The notes: generated by a model not told the origin, from the sequence alone. Numbered from the stretch's first letter, positions 8,654-17,391 are shown. The stretch: DNA of 34,784 nucleotides from Prevotella sp. UBA1104 (GCA_002314055.1 DCBP01000004.1:10810-45593), one strand, 5' to 3'. A program made the numbers and translations.

Positions 8654-11600
8654 TTATTTCCCCATTAACTCCTTAGCTTTGGCGACAGCAGAGTTTGCAT
8701 TGTCGCTGTAGCCGTCGGCACCGATTTCATCGGCAAAACTCTGGGTAACAGGTGCTCCTCCCACCATAACCTTAACGTCATTGCGTATTCCGGCATCTTC
8801 AAGAGCCTTGATAACGTCTTTCATATAGGTCATCGTAGTAGTGAGCAGTGCGCTCATGCAGAGTATATCGGCATGATAATCCTTTACAGCCTCGACAAAT
8901 TTTTCGCTCGGCACATCGATACCGATATTCTTTACCTCAAAGCCGCACCCCTCGAGCATAGAGGCAACGAGATTCTTGCCGATGTCGTGCAGGTCACCCT
9001 TCACAGTTCCAATCACTATTCTGCCAAGTGTAGTTGAAGCCTGACCGGCAAGTAGCGGTTTCAGTATTTCAAGTGCAGCCTTCATAGCACGACCAGCCAT
9101 AAGCAACTGTGGCACGAAAGCCTTACCGTCCTGGAAGTTCTGTCCCACCTGGCTCATGGCGCGTATCATCTCTCCATTGATGATATCCTGTGGCGCCAGT
9201 CCCTCGTCGAGGGCACGCTTAGTAGCGTCAGCTGCCTTGTCGCCTTTGCCGGCGAGAATGGCATCATAAACTTCTTCGGCAGCAGAGCCGAGTGCCGGCG
9301 TAGGGGCTGCATCGTGGTCTATGCCACAGGAGCATTTTTCTTCTTTATGGGAGGACTGGGAGGACTGGGAGTCCTGAGAGTGCTGAGAGTGCTGAGAGAA
9401 CTGGGAGTTCTGAGATTTCTCGGAGTCTTCAAGCCTTTTTGGCGCAGCAAGCTTATATCCGCTGCCCTGTGCCGGATGGTGAGGAGTAACGAAAAGCCCC
9501 TCTATAGGCTGTACGAGTTTCGCAATCTCGCGGATATGCAGATCGTCGGTGCCGCAGCATCCGCCAACGATATTCAGCAGATGTGCTTCAACGACAGGCC
9601 ATATCTCACCTTGCATCTGCTTTGGAGTATCACCATAATGTCCGTGGGAATCAGGCAGGCCGGCATTAGGGAACATGCTGATATAGAAGTTTGTCTCTTC
9701 CGCCATGCGCTGAATAACAGGAGCCATACGTGGAGCAGTGAGCGAGCAGTTGAGGCCTACAGAGAACACACTGTCGTCGTGTAGATTCTTCACAAAGTCT
9801 ACTACCGACTGTCCCAACATATTATAGCCATTGTCGCTTGCCACAGTGAAGCTCATCATAACTGGCAGTTGTCTGTCCTTTTTCACCATCATCTCCTTGA
9901 TACACTCCAATGCGACCTTGGCATTTTCAATATCAAATATAGTTTCAAGAATAATGGCATCCACACCACCATCGAAGAGAGCCTCAACTTGCTCCATATA
10001 TGCTTCACGAAGAATGCTGGTGTTGAACTCATCGCTTTCGCCGATAGACAGGGTCTTTGGTGTAGGACCGATACCGCCAAGCACATAGCGTGGCTTCCTC
10101 GGATTCATCAGCGTATAGGCATCGGCTTCCTTTCGTGCCACCTTGCATGCCGCAAGGTTTATCTCCCGAGCATAATCCCCAAGATGCTTGTCGGCAAGAG
10201 ATATTCGCTGAGCATTGAAGGTGTTAGCCGTAATCAAATCAGCTCCTGCCTCAAGAAAGCGACGGTGAACACTTGCCACGATATCAGGATTTGAAATGCA
10301 GAGCAAGTCGTTTGCCCCTTTCAGGTCGTAGCCATAGTTCCGGAAGCGTTCTCCGCGGAATTCCTCTTCAGTAAGATGGTATTGCTGAATGGTGGTGCCA
10401 GTGGCTCCGTCGAGGACAAGGATTCTTTCTTTCACCAAATCCTGAATAAGTGGTTTGCCGAGAGTAGGGACTGTCAAAGGCAGACTCTTTATTTTATTGG
10501 ATAGTTCGGAGTTCTGGGATGACTGGGAGTTCTGGGATGACTGGGAGAACTGGGATGACTGGGAGAACTGAGAGTTCTCGGAGGTTGAGGCTGGATTTTC
10601 TATTTTGTCGATAATCTCCATAACTTCCTCATCTGGAGTTTTTGTATTATTGATTCTTATAGTCGTATCGTCAGCCTTAGGCTTTTCCTCACTCTCCTGA
10701 TATTCCTCTACGATACGCAGAGCCTTCTCCACTTCATCCTCGTTGTGAAAGTCCATTTCGATATGAACGCCGTTGCCTCCGATATTGTCGAGCAATGGGC
10801 GCAGCTCGTCGAGAGTAACCCAAGAAGCCAGAATACTCTTGCCACCGGCGAGAATTCTCTTGTATAGGTCGTACCATTTTGGTGAACCGCCTTGTGGTTC
10901 GCCAACGCCCGGTGTCCACTGAATAGCGTTAAGCTCCTCAATTTCAAGAAGGGCTGGCAGATGATGCATAGCTCCTACGCCATCGAGATGATATAGTGTA
11001 TAGTCAATCTTTTGACATTGTTCGCGGATAAAAGGCTGTACAAAGCGGCGGTAGTCTTCAACGCTAATCATTGTAGAGATGTCGCTCTGTATCTTTGTCA
11101 TCTTTCCTGGAGCCCACGATGAGAAATAGCAGAATGCCATCTCGTCTCCCTCGCGGATAATATCGTAAAGTTCGTCGAACACCTGGAAGTATATGTCATT
11201 AATCTGCTGCATCTGCCTTTCCAGCACATCAGGCTGCATTACGGTGTCGAGCAAGACCTTGTCAGTGCCTTTCAGTGCAGCGAGTACGTCCAGTCCCTCC
11301 ATAAGGTCGGGCATACCCACATAATAGTTGCCGTTAGCTTTCTTCTTGCATGCCCGAAGAAGGTCTTTGTGCAGTTGCCAATTTTTGTTGGCAGGATCGT
11401 TGATGTCAAACTTGATGTCGTCAGTATAGTTAGGGTTCGGGTGAATCCAGATAGTATCCTCGCCGCCCTCGAACACACCACCGAGAATAGCGGCGAGTGA
11501 TCCCGGACCGAGTTGGGTGTTGGCAACAGGTAACATGTCAGCCATCATAGAACTATGGGCGACATACCAGTCGAGGTATTCGGCACGCCACTCTGGGTCG

Positions 11601-11761
11601 AACCATTTCTGGTCAAGTGATTTAGGTGCTGGCGGCATCGGTATGTCGGCATGTGGCTTCACGCCCTGTTGGAAGTGCTCCCACATGTTGAGCACGATAC
11701 CTTTATGGTTCCACCAGTTGATATAGTGTTTCTTTGTTTCTTCTAAATTTGGTTTCCACAT
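8654..11761 (-). CDS. UroD-like / homocysteine S-methyltransferase / B12-binding fusion (corrinoid methyltransferase)
   Basis: A 1035-aa cytoplasmic protein with three modules. Residues 1-355 are a UroD-fold methyltransferase of the YHLDGVGAMHHL ... IQWTPGVGEP subfamily, without the HxC...C zinc ligands. Residues about 435-760 are the MetH-type homocysteine domain, with zinc cysteines C672 (GLNCSL), C735 and C736 (GGCCGT). Residues about 815-1035 are the MetH cap and cobalamin domain, with D923, H925 and G928 of DxHxxG and S970. The pterin domain and the C-terminal activation domain of MetH are missing. Established roles of the parts suggest methyl transfer from a donor bound by the UroD module to cobalamin, then to homocysteine giving methionine. 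Modules are joined by Ser/Gln linkers at 392-420 and 781-804, made of the 9-bp repeat found in the operon spacers. The donor is unknown. A stand-alone reactivation protein is encoded at 17398. Confidence 0.9.
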   Translation of the reverse strand: MWKPNLEETKKHYINWWNHKGIVLNMWEHFQQGVKPHADIPMPPAPKSLDQKWFDPEWRAEYLDWYVAHSSMMADMLPVANTQLGPGSLAAILGGVFEGGEDTIWIHPNPNYTDDIKFDINDPANKNWQLHKDLLRACKKKANGNYYVGMPDLMEGLDVLAALKGTDKVLLDTVMQPDVLERQMQQINDIYFQVFDELYDIIREGDEMAFCYFSSWAPGKMTKIQSDISTMISVEDYRRFVQPFIREQCQKIDYTLYHLDGVGAMHHLPALLEIEELNAIQWTPGVGEPQGGSPKWYDLYKRILAGGKSILASWVTLDELRPLLDNIGGNGVHIEMDFHNEDEVEKALRIVEEYQESEEKPKADDTTIRINNTKTPDEEVMEIIDKIENPASTSENSQFSQSSQFSQSSQNSQSSQNSELSNKIKSLPLTVPTLGKPLIQDLVKERILVLDGATGTTIQQYHLTEEEFRGERFRNYGYDLKGANDLLCISNPDIVASVHRRFLEAGADLITANTFNAQRISLADKHLGDYAREINLAACKVARKEADAYTLMNPRKPRYVLGGIGPTPKTLSIGESDEFNTSILREAYMEQVEALFDGGVDAIILETIFDIENAKVALECIKEMMVKKDRQLPVMMSFTVASDNGYNMLGQSVVDFVKNLHDDSVFSVGLNCSLTAPRMAPVIQRMAEETNFYISMFPNAGLPDSHGHYGDTPKQMQGEIWPVVEAHLLNIVGGCCGTDDLHIREIAKLVQPIEGLFVTPHHPAQGSGYKLAAPKRLEDSEKSQNSQFSQHSQHSQDSQSSQSSHKEEKCSCGIDHDAAPTPALGSAAEEVYDAILAGKGDKAADATKRALDEGLAPQDIINGEMIRAMSQVGQNFQDGKAFVPQLLMAGRAMKAALEILKPLLAGQASTTLGRIVIGTVKGDLHDIGKNLVASMLEGCGFEVKNIGIDVPSEKFVEAVKDYHADILCMSALLTTTMTYMKDVIKALEDAGIRNDVKVMVGGAPVTQSFADEIGADGYSDNANSAVAKAKELMGK
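9346..9425 (-). repeat. 9-bp repeat encoding linker 2 of the methyltransferase fusion
   Basis: Codons for residues about 781-804 read as triplets SQN/SQF/SQH/SQD/SQS. Each triplet is one 9-bp unit related to the spacer repeats. It separates the homocysteine domain from the B12 cap domain. Confidence 0.85.
10499..10580 (-). repeat. 9-bp repeat encoding linker 1 of the methyltransferase fusion
   Basis: Residues about 394-421 are encoded by in-frame 9-bp units (SQF SQS SQF SQS SQN SQS SQN SEL). The DNA matches the intergenic arrays of the same operon. It separates the UroD module from the homocysteine module. Confidence 0.88.
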
Positions 11762-11784
11762 AGTTGTTGTTTTTTTTAATATTA

Positions 11785-11896
11785 TGGGAGTTATGGGAGA
11801 GCTGGGAGTTATGGGAGAAATAAGACTAATAGGACTTATAAGACTAATAGAACTAAATAAGACTAATAAGACTTATAACTAAATAAGACTAATAAC
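11785..11896. repeat. Two 9-bp repeat families in the GH31-fusion spacer
   Basis: 11785-11818 holds four GGGAG-type units. From 11821 to about 11892 follows a second, AT-rich family of about eight units such as TAAGACTAA and TAGGACTTA, also at a 9-bp period. Together they fill most of the 155-bp spacer before the fusion gene. Confidence 0.8.
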
Positions 11897-11916
11897 TTCT
11901 CACTCCATGCTCCATA

Positions 11917-14169
11917 TTAAATCTTGATACCCTTAAAATCTTCGTCGATAATGATATTCTGCACTTTGCTCATATCCATATCGTCAGTGCTGTCTACATC
12001 TTCCGGATAAATAGGGATTACGGCACCGTTCCTGACGAACACCGGCATGCGCTCAAGTGGAGTCTCGATGTCCTTCAGCCACTTTCCGCCATCTTCAACG
12101 ATAAAGCGGTCGCCGGTAAAGAACTCCACCCATTCGCCTTCAGGTAAATAGATGTCGCGACAGTTGTCGCTACTCATTACAGGAGCAACGAGGAAGTCAT
12201 CACCGAAATAATATTCGTCGTCGATATGCCAACAGTTGTTGTCTTCCGGATGATGGAAAATAAGAGCCTGAACTATTGTCGAACCGCTGTGAGTAGCTTT
12301 TTCACTCTCTCTTAATATATAAGGTATAAGCTTGTAGCGCAGTTTCCACCAGCGTTTCACGAGTGGAGCTATATTAGGATAATGCCATGGTTCGCGCTTG
12401 TTCGTGCCGTGGTAGCGGATATGCGAAGAGAAGACTCCGAACTGAGTCCATCGCATATATACATCATCACGTACAATAGAGTTCATGAAGTTAGGCAGAG
12501 TATGGAATCCCGGCACATCGTGGCTCCAGAAGGCAAAGCCAGAAAGTCCGAAATGCAGTCCGCCGCGCAGCGAACCTGCAAGTCCCTCCCACGAACTGCA
12601 GGAGTCACCACCCCAGTGTAGCGGATAGCGCTGGCAACCAGCCCATGCCGAGCGAGCCCAAACGATACCATCACCAGTAACCTCTTTAGTAATCTCGTAG
12701 GCCGCCTTCTGATAGAGCAGGGCATAAAGATTGTTGAGCAGTTCTGGCGACATGTTTTCGTAAACGGCATCCATGTGAATATTTTCTCCAAAGTCTGTCT
12801 TGATACACTTCACACCCATATCGAGAAGTCGTTTGAGCAAGCCTTTATACCAATCAGTAGCCTTCTTGCTTGTAAAGTCGATAGTTCCGGCATAGTCGAG
12901 AGCTGAGAAGTTAGACCCTTCAGAATCCTGTTGCTTTGTAAGTTTGCATATATAGTTGTTCTTGCGAGCCTCGTCGATCTGTTCGGCATCCTCGGCAACA
13001 TACGGGAGTTGCCATAGTGACACCTTAAAACCTTTCTTCAGCAAATCCTGTACGAACTTCTTAGGATCAGGGAAACGTTCCTCATTGAATTTCCATTCGC
13101 AGAGCCAGTCAGTTTTAAACCATCCCGTGTCGAGATGAATCACGTCGCACGGGTAATGCTCCCGCCGCAGACGGTCGCAGATATTGTTCACCTCGTCAGC
13201 ACTGAAATAAGTCATACGGCTCATCCATATACCGAAGCTCCATAGAGGCGGCATCGACGGATAGCCCGTAAGGTCGCGGTATCCGCGCAGAATCTCCTCC
13301 ACCGAGTCTCCTCCAATGATAAAGGCGTCTATGAGAGCCTGATCGCTCATGAATTCTACAGAGCGCGATGATATTCCGGCAAGTGATAGTTTGCTGTGTG
13401 CCGTGGTATGATAGAACACGCCATACATACGACTTGAGAGATAGAACGGAATATTCTTGTATGTACGTCGGTTGTTCACCCCCTGTCCGTCTTGATTTTT
13501 CAAGAAGAAAGTCTGTCCGCTAAGATCCATTTTAGCAAACCTTTCTCCCGTACCAGCAAAACACTCGTTGAGCTTACACTCGAAAGAAAGCGTAGCCCGG
13601 TCGTTCTTGCCCTCAGTCTTACAGTATCCGAGAGGCAGGGCATCGTATCGTGGCGGTGAGAAATGGTCGTAAGCCGCCAGTCTCACTTCACGCTTTCCGT
13701 CGGGATAGAATCTAATGTCGAGTGTTTCCTGAGGATCAGGGAGCAGTTCGCTCCATCGGTCGAGTTCAGGTTCCTGCATATTAATCACGGCGCGACGAAT
13801 CCCATTGTCGTCAGAAATAATCCATTGGCTATCTTTCAGTTCAGCATGTAATGGGACACGCTTTACCCTTGCGCTCATCTGCAGCATTTCAGAAGAATCA
13901 GATGGCTGTTCGCCGTCCATTCCCATGAAGATCCGGATTATTCCCGGTTCGTATTGCCGTATGACGAGAGTGTGTGATTCTTGTGGAACGTTATTATCAG
14001 GTGCCATATCGTTGGCAAGAACCTGTTTTTGGAACGGAACGGTAACAAGAATATCACCGTCTTTTATCTCCACCTTAGTTGGCTTGTAAGCCTTCCAAAG
14101 CGATTCTTCTTTTTTAAGTTCCTGATCGAAATCCATGAAATCGAACAGGTGGTAGTTTGTGGGTTTCAT
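11917..14169 (-). CDS. GH31 alpha-xylosidase-like glycoside hydrolase
   Basis: A 750-aa cytoplasmic enzyme with no signal peptide. The GH31 barrel shows the nucleophile D459 in IKTDFGE and the acid/base D522 in HWGGDS, with substrate-site stretches WSFGIWMSRMTY and GFAFWSHDVPG. The KTDFGE context and the downstream GGDSCSSWEGL sequence are those of YicI-type alpha-xylosidases. It should release terminal alpha-xylose, or a modified alpha-xylose, from short oligosaccharides brought into the cell. The gene lies 155 bp upstream of the methyltransferase fusion and 155 bp downstream of the beta-helix gene, with 9-bp repeat tracts in both spacers. Alternative GH31 specificities such as alpha-glucosidase cannot be excluded. 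Confidence 0.9.
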   Translation of the reverse strand: MKPTNYHLFDFMDFDQELKKEESLWKAYKPTKVEIKDGDILVTVPFQKQVLANDMAPDNNVPQESHTLVIRQYEPGIIRIFMGMDGEQPSDSSEMLQMSARVKRVPLHAELKDSQWIISDDNGIRRAVINMQEPELDRWSELLPDPQETLDIRFYPDGKREVRLAAYDHFSPPRYDALPLGYCKTEGKNDRATLSFECKLNECFAGTGERFAKMDLSGQTFFLKNQDGQGVNNRRTYKNIPFYLSSRMYGVFYHTTAHSKLSLAGISSRSVEFMSDQALIDAFIIGGDSVEEILRGYRDLTGYPSMPPLWSFGIWMSRMTYFSADEVNNICDRLRREHYPCDVIHLDTGWFKTDWLCEWKFNEERFPDPKKFVQDLLKKGFKVSLWQLPYVAEDAEQIDEARKNNYICKLTKQQDSEGSNFSALDYAGTIDFTSKKATDWYKGLLKRLLDMGVKCIKTDFGENIHMDAVYENMSPELLNNLYALLYQKAAYEITKEVTGDGIVWARSAWAGCQRYPLHWGGDSCSSWEGLAGSLRGGLHFGLSGFAFWSHDVPGFHTLPNFMNSIVRDDVYMRWTQFGVFSSHIRYHGTNKREPWHYPNIAPLVKRWWKLRYKLIPYILRESEKATHSGSTIVQALIFHHPEDNNCWHIDDEYYFGDDFLVAPVMSSDNCRDIYLPEGEWVEFFTGDRFIVEDGGKWLKDIETPLERMPVFVRNGAVIPIYPEDVDSTDDMDMSKVQNIIIDEDFKGIKI

Positions 14170-14197
14170 TATATGGTGTTTTTTTTGTTTCTTATTT

Positions 14198-14290
14198 GGG
14201 AGAACTGGGAGAGCTGGGAGAACTGGGAGAGCTGGGAGAGCTGGGAGAGCTGGGAGAACTGGGAGAGCTGGGAGAACTGGGAGCTCTGAG
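14198..14290. repeat. Ten-copy 9-bp tandem array (GGGAGAGCT/GGGAGAACT)
   Basis: Ten almost perfect units begin at 14198, 14207, 14216 and so on to 14279. They differ only by AGAGCT versus AGAACT. The array sits 28 bp upstream of the GH31 start codon. The plus strand shows GGG runs separated by 6 nt, which fits a G-quadruplex pattern. The mRNA strand is C/U-rich. Confidence 0.95.
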
Positions 14291-14324
14291 AGAAATAGAA
14301 CGAATAAGAGTAATATTCAATTCT

Positions 14325-16166
14325 TCAATTTTTCAATTTCCTTCCAGCAGTCTTGCAGTCAACCATCGGACCGTTATTGGCAATTTTCATATTCTTTCCA
14401 GGCTGGTTAAAACCTATGCGTGAAGAGTCAGGCATCCAATTGTCCGTAACCGTATATCCGTCAGTCGCTTCATCAAAGTAGATATAGAAAGCCCTGTCGT
14501 TAGTGGCATACGGCGCTTTATGTAAATCTTCAATCCTGTTGCCGCTTATCACAGAAGCCGGTTGGTTAGAAAGAGTATAAATACCGCCAACATCATATAG
14601 CTGTCTTGCAAAGTCGTGAATATAGTTGCCGATGATTCTGTTTCCGTACATTCCGCTTTCAACAGGCGTCCATCCCCATCCCACGCAGATGCCGGAGTAG
14701 TTAAGGCGGTGCAACTCATTATGAGTGATATTCACATTACTCACGTATCCTGCGTTAATCCCCACGCAACCCCAATCCTCGTTGGCAACATTAAAAATCT
14801 CGTTGTTGTCGACCGTGATGTTGTTGCATAAGTCATCCTTAATCGCCGGTTTAAAAGGAACATGAGTTTCAAAGCCCCCGTCAGGGAAGTGACCAATCAT
14901 AATTCCACTTCCGCCAATATCGCCGAAAAAGCAATCGCTTACGGTAGAGTTGTGGACAGCCGTTTCAAGGTCGAGAGCCGTTGCTGCGAGGTGTTCAAAT
15001 CTGCATTTCGAGAAATCTATGCCATCAGCATGCTTAATGCTTACAGCAGCATCCGGTCTTGCTATCCAAGCCTGGTTTTCGAGCGAAGCCTTCTCCGGCA
15101 GTCCCGGTTCCTTCAGCTTATATGCGTCAAGCATCCTGAATCCAGCCTGCAAGGTAACAAGTCCCTCATAGAGTGGTGTTGTCCATGCAGCATGAGAGAA
15201 GACAACATTCTTGAATGAAATATCATGGACGTTGCGCTCCCTTGTTCCACAGACCTCCACAAGCCTTTCAGCAACGGGAACAACAGCTTCAGTCGTGTTC
15301 ATATCCTCGCCGTTCCTTGGCAGATAATATATCTTTCCCGAAGGATAGTCCTGATACCATTCTCCTGGTTCGTCGAGCAGTTGAGGGGCATTAGACAGGA
15401 AAAACGATGAGTTTCCTTTTTCTTCTCCAATGACAGGTTGCGGCCATGGGTGTTCAAATTCAATACTGCTTTCAGGTTCGTGGAAGGTAACCTTACAGAG
15501 TCCCCTGCCAATGTTGTTGATATCCTTGACCCTAAGAATGGCGATAGCCCAGCGCTGATGAACCGTCATTTCGAGCTGTGGTGCATTGCTGAGGTCAGTT
15601 GCCGGTGCCGGAATAGTTATCGTCCTCGACTTAGTGTCGAAGTCCACCATCCTTGTCATTTCGCCCGGTGCTCCCTGTTGCGCCCTTATAGCCTTGTTCC
15701 CTCCAATCCAGAGTTGGCGGGAAAAGACAATCCTGTTGCCAACCATAGGAGCGTCAGCCACCCATACCTTTCCGCGTATATTCTTAGGAACCCTTTCGTC
15801 GTTGCATCCCTTGTGCCATCCCTTCAGTTTAATACCTCCGCTCAAAACCGCCGGTTTGTCGCCCTCGCCGCATATTACGGTAGGCGAATCTTCAGTTCCC
15901 GAATCCTCTGGCCGCAGGAAGAGAGGCTTGCAGACATTGTAGACGCCGCTTTTAAGATGGATGAAGATACCTCCTTCAGCTTCATTCTTATGCAGTCTTC
16001 TCCATTTCCTTGCCATTCTGAGGGCAGCGGCAGGAGATGCCAAAGGCTGTAGCGATGATCCATTGCCTGCATCGTTACCATGGGGAGCCACATATATGTC
16101 GCCGGCAAAAGTCTTTACCGCAATGACGAGCAAAATTGCAGATATGACATATATCGTACTTTTCAT
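14325..16166 (-). CDS. Secreted right-handed beta-helix protein, GH141/GH120-like
   Basis: A 613-aa exported protein with signal peptide 1-21 (cleavage after KTFA), opening with DIYVAPHGNDAGNGS, the usual start of beta-helix polysaccharide enzymes. A mid-region GEWYQDYPSGKIYYLP segment, then repeated short strands rich in Asn (NITVDNNEIFN, NVNITHNELH, GNRIIGNYIH), show a parallel beta-helix. This layout occurs in families GH141 (fucosidase/xylanase) and GH120 (xylosidase); I cannot choose between them from motifs. It probably acts in the periplasm, trimming a side chain before import and GH31 cleavage. It is the first enzyme gene after the AraC regulator, 117 bp downstream of it. Catalytic residues are not assigned. 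Confidence 0.75.
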   Translation of the reverse strand: MKSTIYVISAILLVIAVKTFAGDIYVAPHGNDAGNGSSLQPLASPAAALRMARKWRRLHKNEAEGGIFIHLKSGVYNVCKPLFLRPEDSGTEDSPTVICGEGDKPAVLSGGIKLKGWHKGCNDERVPKNIRGKVWVADAPMVGNRIVFSRQLWIGGNKAIRAQQGAPGEMTRMVDFDTKSRTITIPAPATDLSNAPQLEMTVHQRWAIAILRVKDINNIGRGLCKVTFHEPESSIEFEHPWPQPVIGEEKGNSSFFLSNAPQLLDEPGEWYQDYPSGKIYYLPRNGEDMNTTEAVVPVAERLVEVCGTRERNVHDISFKNVVFSHAAWTTPLYEGLVTLQAGFRMLDAYKLKEPGLPEKASLENQAWIARPDAAVSIKHADGIDFSKCRFEHLAATALDLETAVHNSTVSDCFFGDIGGSGIMIGHFPDGGFETHVPFKPAIKDDLCNNITVDNNEIFNVANEDWGCVGINAGYVSNVNITHNELHRLNYSGICVGWGWTPVESGMYGNRIIGNYIHDFARQLYDVGGIYTLSNQPASVISGNRIEDLHKAPYATNDRAFYIYFDEATDGYTVTDNWMPDSSRIGFNQPGKNMKIANNGPMVDCKTAGRKLKN

Positions 16167-16283
16167 AAGTTAAATTTCAGGTTTGAAAAATTTTACACTT
16201 TTCCTATATGACGCTTTACCTTATAGATATGTAACTATCCATTACATAGTATCTGCAAACGCAAAAAGCGTGGAAACGGGAAT

Positions 16284-17189
16284 TTACATATTTTCGTTTG
16301 TAGAATTGTGCAATCTCACCCTGTATTCCTTAGGCGATACACCGAATCTGGCTTTTACGAATTTCCCGAAGAAAGAAATGTTCGGGAACCCCAGTTCGTC
16401 GGCAATTTCCTTTATCGAGAAGTCTGTATATTTAAGTTTCTGGGTGATAGCTTCGGCAAGGAAATCGTGAATCCACTCGAGAGCCGTTTTTCCGCTAACA
16501 GACTTACAAACGGTAGACAGATATTTAGGTGTAACACACAAGCGTTCGGCATACGCCTTAACAGAACGGTCGTTTGACTCGTATGTAGTGAGCAGTTCGA
16601 TGAATTTCTTGAAAAGAATCTCCCCTTGGCTGAATTGAGTCTTTTCCTGCATGTTGCCGAGTTTAGGGGCAATAATAGCCGATAGTTCGTAGAAGATACA
16701 ATGAAACAGCGACTGCATGATTTCCTTGTGGTAGAATCCGTGTGGGTTTTCAATTTTGTATGACAGAAGAGAGTAGTATTTGTCGAACATCTTGCTTGTT
16801 CTCTTTTCAAGATGAATGACGGGGTTGCGCGAGACGAAAGCCATAATGCCCCATATATCCTTGCTCATCAGCAAACTTCTCTGCATCGCCTTATACGAGA
16901 GCCCGATGACCTTTGAGGAAAAGTCGGCAGAAGTAAGACTTCTGTTTACGAAAGTATTCGGCGGACACACCACGAGGTCGTCTTTTCCAGCCTTGACCGT
17001 CTTTCCGTTGAGGTCGGCTTGCATCATCCCCTCTTCGATATAAACAATGGTTACCATTTCCAGCTTTACTGTATTTTCCAGGCGAGGGTGCTCGTTGCTG
17101 TTCATAATAACGATGTCGCCGTCGGAATAATTCACAAGACCGTTCTTTATAAGGTAGTCGATATTTACGTTGATTTCCTTTTGTATCAT
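16284..17189 (-). CDS. AraC-family transcriptional regulator
   Basis: A 301-aa protein. An N-terminal cupin-like ligand domain spans about residues 25-110 and two AraC helix-turn-helix units span about 200-292. The second shows the family signature EIADELGFPNISFFGKFVKARFG, followed by SPKEYR. It leads a minus-strand gene set of beta-helix enzyme, GH31, methyltransferase fusion and symporter, and is divergent from the corrinoid reactivation gene. It is therefore the likely regulator of both arms, responding to the imported substrate. A palindrome in its own promoter region (17240-17253) could be an autoregulatory site. Confidence 0.92.
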   Translation of the reverse strand: MIQKEINVNIDYLIKNGLVNYSDGDIVIMNSNEHPRLENTVKLEMVTIVYIEEGMMQADLNGKTVKAGKDDLVVCPPNTFVNRSLTSADFSSKVIGLSYKAMQRSLLMSKDIWGIMAFVSRNPVIHLEKRTSKMFDKYYSLLSYKIENPHGFYHKEIMQSLFHCIFYELSAIIAPKLGNMQEKTQFSQGEILFKKFIELLTTYESNDRSVKAYAERLCVTPKYLSTVCKSVSGKTALEWIHDFLAEAITQKLKYTDFSIKEIADELGFPNISFFGKFVKARFGVSPKEYRVRLHNSTNENM

Positions 17190-17239
17190 AGAGGTAGATA
17201 TTCTATTGTTAGGTGATTTTTAAGTTCGTATTCTGCTTA

Positions 17240-17254
17240 ACCTTTGCAAAGGTA
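17240..17254 (-). promoter_or_regulatory. Palindrome overlapping the araC-type gene promoter
   Basis: ACCTTTGCAAAGGT (17240-17253) is a perfect 14-bp palindrome. On the minus strand it includes TACCTTTG (17247-17254), a Bacteroidetes -7 box, about 58-65 bp before the regulator ATG. The -33 element is not clear. Confidence 0.5.
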
Positions 17255-17383
17255 GTTATATTGTCTTTATCCATACTTCTTTTTTATGAAATAAAAGTGT
17301 TCAAAAAGTCTATTTAATGTTTTTTAATGTAACAATAGTGGTTTGAAATACACGAACTTTACTCGTATAAAAAGAAAAAATGA

Positions 17384-17391
17384 TAAATTTG
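17384..17391 (+). promoter_or_regulatory. TAAATTTG -7 box immediately before the reactivation gene
   Basis: TAAATTTG lies only 6 bp before the ATG at 17398. With normal spacing the transcript would begin at or next to the start codon, so the mRNA may be leaderless. An in-frame ATG at 17380 lies upstream of the box and is unlikely to be used. The -33 region is weak. Confidence 0.45.

Noticed and set aside
9314..9784. Plus-strand 156-residue open frame
   Set aside because: It lies opposite the homocysteine and linker region of the fusion; the opposite strand has complete catalytic motifs.
14198..14290. CRISPR array
   Set aside because: Units of 9 bp have no spacers, and no cas genes are present. 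The same applies to the 22-bp array at 18777.
14157..14423. Plus-strand frame encoding repeated GEL triplets
   Set aside because: It is a by-product of the 9-bp array, has no start context or conserved sequence, and overlaps the start of the GH31 gene.
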